Of a stretch of DNA of 64,000 nucleotides, positions 18,408 to 25,212 are shown in pieces (position 1 is the first letter of the stretch; each line of letters opens with the position of its first letter). The DNA lies in the IMG/VR virus record IMGVR_UViG_3300010430_000018, positions 18,421-82,420 of that record. One strand, written 5' to 3'. The notes under the pieces were generated by a model, which was given only the letters and a program-made list of their open reading frames with translations, was not told the origin of the DNA and made no database searches. Made by a program: the position numbers and the translations under genes. Source of the stretch: a virus.

Positions 18408-18683
18408 ATGGGAACAAAAAAAGGAATGAAACGCAAAACAGCTAGGAGAGCTTATATGCCAAAAGCTGAGATGGGTGGCGGTGGATTCACTTATGGTGCA
18501 GGAGACGGTGATATATCTCCAAGAGAAGCAAACATGAACCAGATGGCTGCAGGTGGTGGTCTTAAAGGCTTTAAAAGCGGTGGTAGTGTTATGGATGGAA
18601 TGGAAAAACCTAGTTATAAAAAAGGTGGCACTAAGAAAGGTATGAAAAGAAAAACTGCACGTAGAGCTTACATGAAAAAATAA
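18408..18683 (+). CDS. Gly/Lys-rich basic protein with duplicated 16-residue ends
   Basis: 91 residues. G-T-K-K-G-M-K-R-K-T-A-R-R-A-Y-M occurs at residues 2-17 and again at 74-89, identical in protein. The middle is Gly/Met/Ser-rich (G-G-G-G-F-T-Y-G-A-G-D-G-D). The basic ends could bind nucleic acid and the linker is probably disordered. Position within the small-gene cluster of the tail operon suggests a virion or DNA-packing role; function unknown. Confidence 0.6.
   Translation: MGTKKGMKRKTARRAYMPKAEMGGGGFTYGAGDGDISPREANMNQMAAGGGLKGFKSGGSVMDGMEKPSYKKGGTKKGMKRKTARRAYMKK
18411..18674 (+). repeat. Intragenic duplication of a 48-base basic-peptide segment
   Basis: Copies at 18411-18458 and 18627-18674 encode the same 16 residues, but nine of sixteen codons differ synonymously and none differ in amino acid. 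The divergence is all silent, which points to an old duplication kept by selection on the peptide. Confidence 0.8.
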
Positions 18684-18688
18684 AAGTT

Positions 18689-18964
18689 ATGCCAGCAAAA
18701 AAAATTAAACCTGCTAAAAAAATAGGAACTATGCCTAAAAGTGTAGTATCTTATAAAAAAGGAGGGTCTAAAAAATCTGGTAAAAACTGGATCAAAGGTG
18801 CAATTAAAAAGCCGGGTGCTTTAAAAGCTACTGCAAAAAGAGCAGGTGCTATGAAAGCTGATGGAACTATTAAAAAATCTTGGCTCAGAGAAAAAGCAAA
18901 AGGTAGTGGTAAGACTGCACAGCGTGCTAGACTTGCTTTAACATTAGGTAAAATGAAAAAATAA
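18689..18964 (+). CDS. Small basic phage protein (K-x-W-I-K-x-A-I-K-K-P-G-A-L type)
   Basis: 91 residues, strongly basic. The segment K-N-W-I-K-G-A-I-K-K-P-G-A-L (about 31-44) and the end A-Q-R-A-R-L-A-L-T-L-G-K-M-K-K match a short basic protein family seen in many marine phages (recognised from memory; no named function). The stop overlaps the start of the CDGSH peptide (TAATG). Confidence 0.65.
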   Translation: MPAKKIKPAKKIGTMPKSVVSYKKGGSKKSGKNWIKGAIKKPGALKATAKRAGAMKADGTIKKSWLREKAKGSGKTAQRARLALTLGKMKK

Positions 18965-19050
18965 TGAATAATAAAGGAGTACAATGTATATGTGGATGCA
19001 CACAAAATCCTGATGGGTTATGTGATGGTTCACATTTATTAAATAAATAA
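18964..19050 (+). CDS. 28-residue mini CDGSH iron-sulfur-type peptide
   Basis: The peptide contains C-I-C-G-C-T-Q-N-P-D-G-L-C-D-G-S-H at residues 8-24. The CDGSH consensus is C-x-C-x2-(S/T)-x3-P-x-C-D-G-(S/T)-H, the three-Cys one-His ligand set of 2Fe-2S mitoNEET-like proteins. Here the spacing to the third cysteine is one residue longer, proline is one earlier, and there is an extra Cys12. The start overlaps the previous stop (TAATG) and five bases separate it from the next ATG, so it fits a gene slot exactly. The whole protein is little more than the cluster-binding loop. A metal- or cluster-binding role is inferred from the motif. Confidence 0.7.
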   Translation: MNNKGVQCICGCTQNPDGLCDGSHLLNK

Positions 19051-19054
19051 AACT

Positions 19055-19300
19055 ATGGGAGCATCAAAGAAAAAAATATCTTTTCCTATGAAGGATCAAA
19101 GATATGTTAGAGAAACAACTAATAGTTATTATAATCCAACTTCTGTAACTCAAGCTATTCAACAAAAAAAGAATAGAAAGGCAGTAGAAGCAAAGATTAA
19201 AATGGCTAAAAAAACAAATTTAAATCCACCACAAAAGTCTACTAGAGCTAAAGAACCTGTTCAGTCAGCTGCTTTTAAGAATGGATATAGAAATAGTTAA
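19055..19300 (+). CDS. Small basic protein of unknown function
   Basis: 81 residues, Lys/Gln/Asn-rich, starting M-G-A-S-K-K-K-I-S-F-P-M-K-D-Q-R-Y. The middle is probably helical (A-I-Q-Q-K-K-N-R-K-A-V-E-A-K-I-K-M). It is four bases downstream of the CDGSH peptide in the same tail operon. No family is recognised. Confidence 0.55.
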   Translation: MGASKKKISFPMKDQRYVRETTNSYYNPTSVTQAIQQKKNRKAVEAKIKMAKKTNLNPPQKSTRAKEPVQSAAFKNGYRNS

Positions 19301-19305
19301 AAATT

Positions 19306-19650
19306 ATGGCACAATTAACAGCCCAACAGATATCACAATCTGGTTTAGAACCAACGTATGTCACACCCGCAGTGGGTGGTGATCAATTGGCTAATACAGG
19401 AAAAGAATTTTTTCATGTACAAAATAATGGTGCAGTTGCAATGACTGCAACTTTAGTACCTTATGTTACTACCTATGAAGATCCTTCATTAGGTAAATTA
19501 GTTAAAGAAAATGCGGTTTTAAATTTAGCAGCAGGTGAAGAAGGTTTTTTGGGGCCGTTTGAAATTGCTGCCTTCAGTAGTACTGACGGTAATATAACAA
19601 TAACATGCTCAGCTCAAACAAGTATATTGGTTGCAGCTTTGTATTTATAA
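19306..19650 (+). CDS. Small beta-rich virion protein (decoration/head-tail accessory type)
   Basis: 114 residues, nearly all predicted beta. Its order is: G-G-D-Q-L-A-N-T-G-K-E-F-F-H-V-Q-N-N-G, then strands M-T-A-T-L-V-P-Y, an A-A-G-E-E-G-F-L-G-P-F turn, and S-T-D-G-N-I-T-I-T-C-S. Proteins with this N-x-G-x-E-F-x-H-V-x-N ... A-G-x-x-x-x-x-G-P pattern occur as small structural proteins in many phages (recollection). A likely virion surface or fibre-associated protein directly upstream of the large fibre gene. Confidence 0.6.
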   Translation: MAQLTAQQISQSGLEPTYVTPAVGGDQLANTGKEFFHVQNNGAVAMTATLVPYVTTYEDPSLGKLVKENAVLNLAAGEEGFLGPFEIAAFSSTDGNITITCSAQTSILVAALYL

Positions 19651-19661
19651 ATAATTGAATC

Positions 19662-22600
19662 ATGAGTGTATATACACAAGAAGTCTTAGGGCTATTAAAA
19701 AGAAATAAAAAGAAGACCACACTTGATAAAATCAAGGATCATTTTGAGTTTGGTAAGCTATACCGAAATAGCTCCTTAAATACAGGGGCCGTTTATAATC
19801 CAACTATGGAACCATTTGTTATTAAATGGGGAGACTTCAAATGTGCTACAGAAGAAGGTATGGTAAGACAAGATCCTACCGGCACTGAAGAACGTTACAT
19901 TACTATGTGGACAGACCCTGTCTTTCAAGGTGAATGTAGCACTGCAACTATTACTAAAACAATTATATCACAAAATGCAGCAGCAAATGAAATTAATATT
20001 GCTGGTGATTTAGATGTAGATAATAACCTAAATGTTGATGGTAATGCAGTAGTTGATCTACAGTTAACAGCTGGTTCAGCAAATATATTAGACCTTACAG
20101 ATAACCGTATAGTTATAGTAGGGCCCAATGGTGAACTTGAAGATGATGCAAATTTTACTTTTGATGGTACAGAATTTAATATTGGTCAAGGCAACTTTAC
20201 TGTTCAGGTAGGTACAGGTAATACTCAAATTATTGGTACTTTAGATGTTGATAGTCAAGCAACACTTGCTAGCGCTAACGTTGAAGATCTTACTGATAAT
20301 AGAATTGTAATAGTAGGTGTTAATGGTGAGTTAGAAGATGATGCTAACTTTACAATGGATGGTACAACTTTTACAGCAAATGTAGATGTAGTACATGGTA
20401 CTGATGTAGCAGGAGTTCCAGCTACGACAACAGCTATAAACTCTAATCTTAAGTTAGAAGGTCCAGTATATGATTCACAAGGAAACATTGCACAATTATC
20501 TCAGGTATTAGTAGGGCTTGCTGATGGTAGAGTAATATGGTCAAATGATGATGTTGTTGAAGCATTGACATATGGATCATTATGGCAAGGTAATTCAAAT
20601 AATTTAAAACAAGAATTAGCAATTGGTACAGTTAATCAGATTCTTATATCTGACGGAACTACATTTTCATGGCAAGATGACCCATATGTAGATGGTAGTG
20701 GTACACTATATAGATTACCTTTATGGACTCCTGACGGAGATTCATTAGGAGACTCTCTTTTAATACAAGATGGAGATGTAAGTACTCCAGCTACCCAAGT
20801 GCAAAATGATGGTATACTAAAGAATGTTGGTATAGTTAAATTAGACAGTGTTGCACAAGATGATACACTTACTCAAGTACTTGTTAGAGATCCAGGCAGT
20901 GCAAATGAAGTAAAATTTAGAGACGCAGCATCAATCAAACCACAAGTTGGCTTTGATACATTAGACATGTTACCTGATGGGTGGGCATCTACTGATGGTA
21001 ACTATAATGCATATGTAAAGCTTGATGACACAACAACTGCAGTCAAAAATATTAAAGATATGGATTGGCTTGTTGATGGAGATAGAGTTGTAGTAATTGC
21101 AGAGAATACTAAAACCGGTACATTATTAGCTGATAACGTTATTCAGTTCCCATCATGGCAGTATCCAGGTCCAGGTAGAGCAGTCTCTAATTTTAGTTCA
21201 TGGAATCAAGCAAGTATAGGTGTTGGGTGGACGGGTGCTGTTAATAATGGATATCAGACCTCATCTATTTTATTTGGTGAAAAAATTAAATTTAAAGCAG
21301 AGATGTATGCTGTACCAGGTTCTCTAAATAATCAACTAAACTGGGATGCATGTTGCAAGATATATTCTAATAATACATGTCCTACAGGTTCAAATGGTTC
21401 AACCACTATTAATGAAGATACATCATTTAGCGGATCATTTAATGGTATTGATGATGGTTATGGTGGATATGGATTAACATATTCAATTGTAGCCGCTCCT
21501 TCAAATGGTACGGCAACCCTTACTGACCCTAGCACAGGAGCTTTTACATATACACCCAATGCTAATTACTTTGGTACAGATGTTATTAAATGGGAAGTTA
21601 CAGATGGGTATTGTACTAGTAATCAATATACTTTTACAATTACAATTAATGCTGTAGACGATGCTCCAGTATGGACATCTACTGATCCTGTAACTGCAAA
21701 TACATATCCAACCCTAACAGGTGGTGATACATGGACTTATAATTGGACAGTAGCTGATGCAGACACTCCATGTGCAAGTTTAACTTTCCCATCTCAAACT
21801 ATACCAAGCTGGTTAACGTTTACTAATAATGGAGACTGTACCGGAACACTCTCTGGAACTTTTCCTAATACTGGTGGTACATTTTCAGTTCAACTAAATG
21901 TTAGTGATGGAACAAGTACTGCTTCACAGTCTTTTGAAATTGGAGGGTTAGCAGTAGATAATGATACATACTTTGTGAATTGGTTTGATGGTTCTGGATC
22001 AATGGATGATACAGGTAGAATTCTTTCACAACTTTCTAGTACAGCTACTGTGATAGCTAAATCTAATGGAAGTGGTACTGGAACACCTAACTTAACACTT
22101 GAAGCTGGTGTTGCAAATGATGTAGGCATGTATGTAGATGATCCATCAGGAGATGCATTTAATGGTTATGAACTTCTTGTAGTTGGTATGACTGTTTCTG
22201 GTACTGGTATACCTGCAGGAACAACAATAACAAACGTATCAGCAGGTTCACCTTCGGTAACCTTAAGTAATAATCATACAACTGGTGCTAATGCTGTAAT
22301 TACTTTTGCTAGAACAGCCGCACAAAAAACTACTGACTATAATGATGTAAGTACATTTAGAAACTTACTTCAAGATTTTTATGCTACAGGAGGAACTGAA
22401 AGCAGTGGCAATACAGATTCAGCTACAAATGGTGCTGACAGATATGATACTCACGTAAAATTTGGATGGGATCAATATCCTACTGAAGGTAATGGAGAAA
22501 GACAAATACAATATCTGGCCAACTTAGGTAACCCAATTAACACAGCTGCAGGACAGCTTTTTGAAAGTGCTTCTACAGTTGTAATAATGGCATGGGGTGA

Positions 22601-23036
22601 TGAATCAGATAACTGGTATTACTCAAATACTGGAACTGGAACTTTATTTACTGATCCTACTTCAAGTTTTGGTTTAAGAGTTGCTAATGATGTAGCAGAA
22701 GTACAACAATTTATAACAACGTCAGAAACTAATGCTGGTAGTAATCAAATTTATAGAGGTATTTGGTTTAGTGTTGCTAATAATACCCCTTATAGACAGA
22801 TTGGTGAAGGATTACAAAATGGTATAAGTCCTAACTCACAATTTACAGGCACTTGGACTGATGCTGATTTATTAACAGCTCAATCATCCGGTTCTCCTAC
22901 AAGAATACAATATGCAGGACAGACAGGAGACACAAACTATCCAACCGGTATTACTGCAAATAATACTACAGCAGGGTATTATAGAGGCGTAGTACTTGCC
23001 AAATTACAAGATAGTGGATTTACAACTTTAACCTAA
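19662..23036 (+). CDS. Large tail fibre/adhesin with Ig-like domains and vWA-like MIDAS head
   Basis: 1124 residues. The N-terminal ~120 residues probably attach to the virion. Residues about 120-240 hold fibre repeats. Residues about 590-665 form a cadherin/VCBS-like domain (tandem Y-T-P-N-A-N-Y-F-G-T-D), followed by a second Ig-like domain to about 765. At 776-780 the MIDAS motif D-G-S-G-S begins a vWA-like domain (strand F-V-N-W-F before it), with a second acidic loop G-D-E-S-D-N at 979-984. A G-T-G-I-P-A-G-T-T-I-T fibre module is inserted between them. This architecture suggests a metal-dependent adhesin for host surface binding. It is the last gene of the operon and a hairpin follows. 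Confidence 0.8.
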   Translation: MSVYTQEVLGLLKRNKKKTTLDKIKDHFEFGKLYRNSSLNTGAVYNPTMEPFVIKWGDFKCATEEGMVRQDPTGTEERYITMWTDPVFQGECSTATITKTIISQNAAANEINIAGDLDVDNNLNVDGNAVVDLQLTAGSANILDLTDNRIVIVGPNGELEDDANFTFDGTEFNIGQGNFTVQVGTGNTQIIGTLDVDSQATLASANVEDLTDNRIVIVGVNGELEDDANFTMDGTTFTANVDVVHGTDVAGVPATTTAINSNLKLEGPVYDSQGNIAQLSQVLVGLADGRVIWSNDDVVEALTYGSLWQGNSNNLKQELAIGTVNQILISDGTTFSWQDDPYVDGSGTLYRLPLWTPDGDSLGDSLLIQDGDVSTPATQVQNDGILKNVGIVKLDSVAQDDTLTQVLVRDPGSANEVKFRDAASIKPQVGFDTLDMLPDGWASTDGNYNAYVKLDDTTTAVKNIKDMDWLVDGDRVVVIAENTKTGTLLADNVIQFPSWQYPGPGRAVSNFSSWNQASIGVGWTGAVNNGYQTSSILFGEKIKFKAEMYAVPGSLNNQLNWDACCKIYSNNTCPTGSNGSTTINEDTSFSGSFNGIDDGYGGYGLTYSIVAAPSNGTATLTDPSTGAFTYTPNANYFGTDVIKWEVTDGYCTSNQYTFTITINAVDDAPVWTSTDPVTANTYPTLTGGDTWTYNWTVADADTPCASLTFPSQTIPSWLTFTNNGDCTGTLSGTFPNTGGTFSVQLNVSDGTSTASQSFEIGGLAVDNDTYFVNWFDGSGSMDDTGRILSQLSSTATVIAKSNGSGTGTPNLTLEAGVANDVGMYVDDPSGDAFNGYELLVVGMTVSGTGIPAGTTITNVSAGSPSVTLSNNHTTGANAVITFARTAAQKTTDYNDVSTFRNLLQDFYATGGTESSGNTDSATNGADRYDTHVKFGWDQYPTEGNGERQIQYLANLGNPINTAAGQLFESASTVVIMAWGDESDNWYYSNTGTGTLFTDPTSSFGLRVANDVAEVQQFITTSETNAGSNQIYRGIWFSVANNTPYRQIGEGLQNGISPNSQFTGTWTDADLLTAQSSGSPTRIQYAGQTGDTNYPTGITANNTTAGYYRGVVLAKLQDSGFTTLT
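20076..20372 (+). repeat. Two 34-residue repeats inside the fibre gene
   Basis: Copies at 20076-20177 and 20271-20372 encode near-identical segments around the core L-T-D-N-R-I-V-I-V-G and N-G-E-L-E-D-D-A-N-F-T. They are spaced 195 bases start to start, so the shaft grows in units of 65 residues. Confidence 0.8.
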
Positions 23037-23042
23037 AAATAA

Positions 23043-23063
23043 AGGGCACTGTAATGGTGCCCT
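23043..23063. terminator. Hairpin between convergent fibre operon and minus-strand operon
   Basis: AGGGCAC, seven-base loop, GTGCCCT: a perfect 7-bp stem 6 bases after the fibre stop. On the minus strand it is followed by a T-rich run, so it may act bidirectionally between the convergent operons. Confidence 0.6.
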
Positions 23064-23202
23064 ATAACTTAGCAAATAAAGAAATAAATTCATAGACTTG
23101 ATAGCTCATTAAACGTTCATTTGTTTTATCATCATACCAAGTATTATTTTTTTTTGTAACGGAATTACCTGTTACGTGACTTCTATATATTTTATTTCTC
23201 AT
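23062..23202 (-). CDS. 46-residue small protein
   Basis: The ATG overlaps the end of the upstream MazG/DUF5664-like gene by 11 bases and the stop lies in the convergent hairpin. The sequence M-R-N-K-I-Y-R-S-H-V-T-G-N-S-V is followed by a more hydrophobic end (Y-E-F-I-S-L-F-A-K-L). No family is recognised. Coupling to the upstream gene supports expression. Confidence 0.4.
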   Translation of the reverse strand: MRNKIYRSHVTGNSVTKKNNTWYDDKTNERLMSYQVYEFISLFAKL

Positions 23203-23476
23203 TTTCTAGTTCTTTTTCTAAGCATGCGAGTGCACGCCATGCTACTTTAGCCGTATGACGAATTCCGTCATCATCTATAGTGCCAGCATCAATTAAATGT
23301 CTAGCGAGTGCATCATAATCATCTTTTGATTTATTACGATCCCAATGTAATGGTTTATCAGGATGATGCTGTTTGTTTCCTTGTAAAGAAACTCTTGCTA
23401 TTTCCATAATTGCTTTAGGAAAATACTTTATAACACCAGTAAAGACCGGTCTTTCTTTTCTATCTTTTGCGTTCAT
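23192..23476 (-). CDS. MazG/DUF5664-like nucleotide pyrophosphohydrolase domain protein
   Basis: 94 residues from the ATG at 23476, which has an A-rich leader; an earlier in-frame Met would add 18 unrelated residues. The pattern matches the short DUF5664 type (dATP/dGTP diphosphohydrolase N-terminal family, MazG-like): P-V-F-T-G-V-I-K-Y-F-P-K-A-I, then W-D-R, D-Y-D-A-L-A-R-H-L-I-D-A-G, D-D-D-G-I-R-H-T-A-K-V-A-W-R-A-L-A-C-L-E. The R-H and D-x-x-x-I-R-H pairs are the conserved core. It would trim nucleotide pools; phage relatives with modified-base roles exist, but no PurZ-like partner is in the window. Confidence 0.6.
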   Translation of the reverse strand: MNAKDRKERPVFTGVIKYFPKAIMEIARVSLQGNKQHHPDKPLHWDRNKSKDDYDALARHLIDAGTIDDDGIRHTAKVAWRALACLEKELENEK

Positions 23477-23564
23477 TATTAATTCTTTTTTAAAGGGAGA
23501 AATTAAAGGAGAAGGGGAATAAGAATGCAAAAACTTATCCCCCTGTTGGTTTACATCTCCCGGA

Positions 23565-23642
23565 CTAAAACTTGTCCATGTTGTTATTATGAGTTATGTA
23601 AAAACAAAATATAATTCCAAAAATGATAAGGAACCAAATCAT
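23565..23642 (-). CDS. 25-residue single-helix membrane peptide
   Basis: Begins two bases after the stop of the upstream gene. M-I-W-F-L-I-I-F-G-I-I-F-C-F-Y-I-T-H forms one hydrophobic helix. Small size makes it tentative; position and composition favour a real membrane peptide. Bases 23477-23564 downstream contain no other convincing gene. Confidence 0.35.
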   Translation of the reverse strand: MIWFLIIFGIIFCFYITHNNNMDKF

Positions 23643-23644
23643 AG

Positions 23645-24544
23645 TTACCTTCCCATAAATATATCTTGAACTAGTCTTTTTTCTGTTACATCCTCATCTA
23701 TTTCTATAGCCCAGTCTGTATCAGTATTATCAATATCTAATTCACTATTATCATTATTTAGTTCATATGCTTTTAAATTATTAGGATTCAATACCCTATT
23801 ATTTAAACATTCAGCTGTCATAAAATCATGAAAGTTCTGTTGGTCATTTAACCAATCCCGTGGGTGAGCTTTCTTTAATGAGTGTGTAACATGATTATAA
23901 AAGGCCCAAGCGCTTGCATTAATTTCTGTTTCACCATAATCAAATGATGGTTTATCCATCTCTTTTTTAAGACATGTCATTTGCTGTGTATCAAGCATAT
24001 CCTCCTCAATAAAAAGTCTTCCTGCAAGTTCTGACTGTTGCTGACAATTTAATTTTATTGACTTAAACATATCTTTGTCTGTTATTAACCTCTTGTAATA
24101 CTTCTCACCATTTTTAATTTGGCTAGCAATTTGGTTTCTAACGTCCATATCTGCTGATCCAGTATGTTTTCTTTTAAAATTATACATATCTCCAGCTACC
24201 ATCCCATTAGAACAAACTTTTACATAAGCTCCAATAGAACATTGAAATCTTGTACTTTTATCATATGAATTAGTCCAAGTAAACATCATACCTAATTCTG
24301 ATTCACTATTTACAGCGTCATCAGTTGAGTTAGGTATTATATAATATATGCCACGGGCAACGTTAGCATTCATATTACATGTATATAATTGTTCTGTAAC
24401 AGTAAATCCACTATTCTCAAGTAGATTTAAAGTGTTGTCTATCACTGTTTTATGTGATATTACTGTATAGCTCTTACCATGATTAGGTAAGGGCGCATTT
24501 TCTAGATAAGATCTAGTTGTATCAATTGGTTTTTTATATCCCAT
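23645..24544 (-). CDS. DUF932-like phage/plasmid protein
   Basis: 299 residues. The middle has the DUF932 signature: a beta region with F-Q-C-S-I-G-A-Y-V-K-V-C-S-N-G-M-V-A-G. The C-S-N-G element is typical of this family of phage and plasmid proteins, usually near recombination or replication genes. The C-terminal ~40 residues are acidic (N-N-D-N-S-E-L-D-I-D-N-T-D). The molecular role of the family is not established. Confidence 0.65.
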   Translation of the reverse strand: MGYKKPIDTTRSYLENAPLPNHGKSYTVISHKTVIDNTLNLLENSGFTVTEQLYTCNMNANVARGIYYIIPNSTDDAVNSESELGMMFTWTNSYDKSTRFQCSIGAYVKVCSNGMVAGDMYNFKRKHTGSADMDVRNQIASQIKNGEKYYKRLITDKDMFKSIKLNCQQQSELAGRLFIEEDMLDTQQMTCLKKEMDKPSFDYGETEINASAWAFYNHVTHSLKKAHPRDWLNDQQNFHDFMTAECLNNRVLNPNNLKAYELNNDNSELDIDNTDTDWAIEIDEDVTEKRLVQDIFMGR

Positions 24545-24595
24545 AGTTTTAAACTTTTAAAGTGTAAATATAGTTAATTAATCTGACTCAACAAA

Positions 24596-24931
24596 TTAAT
24601 ATCCTTTTTCTTTTAGAAATTTTTTGACACAGTCTGGACAAGGTTTGACATTTTTCTTTACCCATATTAGATAGTTCAAGGGTATATTCTTAGGTTTTTT
24701 ACCCTTGTACTTGCCAAAACTTAATGTAGGCCTTCTATCAGGCTTTATCATTCTTGTATTTCCATCTTGATTCCAAGACATTCTAAATGTAAATTGTTTA
24801 TTATTGTGTGTGACTGTAGTTTTATCTTTTATAGATTTATTAACTTTAGTAATTGGTATTTTAAAGTATTCTGAGGCCAGTTTTTTAGATTCAAACTGTT
24901 GTCTACTCTTCCATTCTATTATAGATATCAT
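24596..24931 (-). CDS. DUF3820-like small protein with HTH-like N-terminus
   Basis: About 111 residues from the ATG at 24931; an ATG at 24958 is possible. The N-terminal half (K-K-L-A-S-E-Y-F-K-I-P-I-T-K-V-N-K-S-I-K) resembles a small helix-turn-helix. The C-terminal half has L-S-F-G-K-Y-K-G-K-K-P-K-N-I-P-L-N-Y-L-I-W, the pattern of DUF3820, and ends with a C-P-D-C pair. Any start overlaps the preceding SET gene by at least 28 bases, so the two are translationally linked. Function unknown. Confidence 0.55.
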   Translation of the reverse strand: MISIIEWKSRQQFESKKLASEYFKIPITKVNKSIKDKTTVTHNNKQFTFRMSWNQDGNTRMIKPDRRPTLSFGKYKGKKPKNIPLNYLIWVKKNVKPCPDCVKKFLKEKGY

Positions 24932-25211
24932 ATAATTGGTATTTAGTAAAGAGTTCATCTCCTTTTTCAATAAATTTTAATGTAGTAAGACGTATAACAT
25001 TTCCTACAACTATTAACTGTACATTAGGTTTATTATTATGATTTATAAATCCACCTAATGGAGTTCTAATATAATTATTCTCAAAATTTTCATCATAGAC
25101 ATGTGTTATCCCAAGCTCAATACCTTTAACAATATCTTGTTTAGCAAACAACCCCAAGCCATGAATAGGAGAGTCTTTTATAGTTAGACTCTCCGGTAAT
25201 GGTTTATACAT
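24903..25211 (-). CDS. Small SET-domain protein (putative lysine methyltransferase)
   Basis: 102 residues that are almost entirely a SET domain. I-H-G-L-G-L-F-A at 16-23 is the SAM-binding GxG start, with I-V-K-G-I-E-L-G after it. G-F-I-N-H-N-N-K-P-N at 54-63 is the NHxxxPN pseudoknot motif, then I-E-K-G-D-E-L-F-T-K-Y at 81-91 with the catalytic Tyr91. SET enzymes methylate protein lysines using S-adenosylmethionine. The size is close to the stand-alone viral SET enzyme of chloroviruses. It lies 1 base from the DNA polymerase gene. The substrate (polymerase, ssDNA-binding protein or host HU-like proteins) is unknown. Confidence 0.75.
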   Translation of the reverse strand: MYKPLPESLTIKDSPIHGLGLFAKQDIVKGIELGITHVYDENFENNYIRTPLGGFINHNNKPNVQLIVVGNVIRLTTLKFIEKGDELFTKYQLYDIYNRMEE

Positions 25212-25212
25212 A

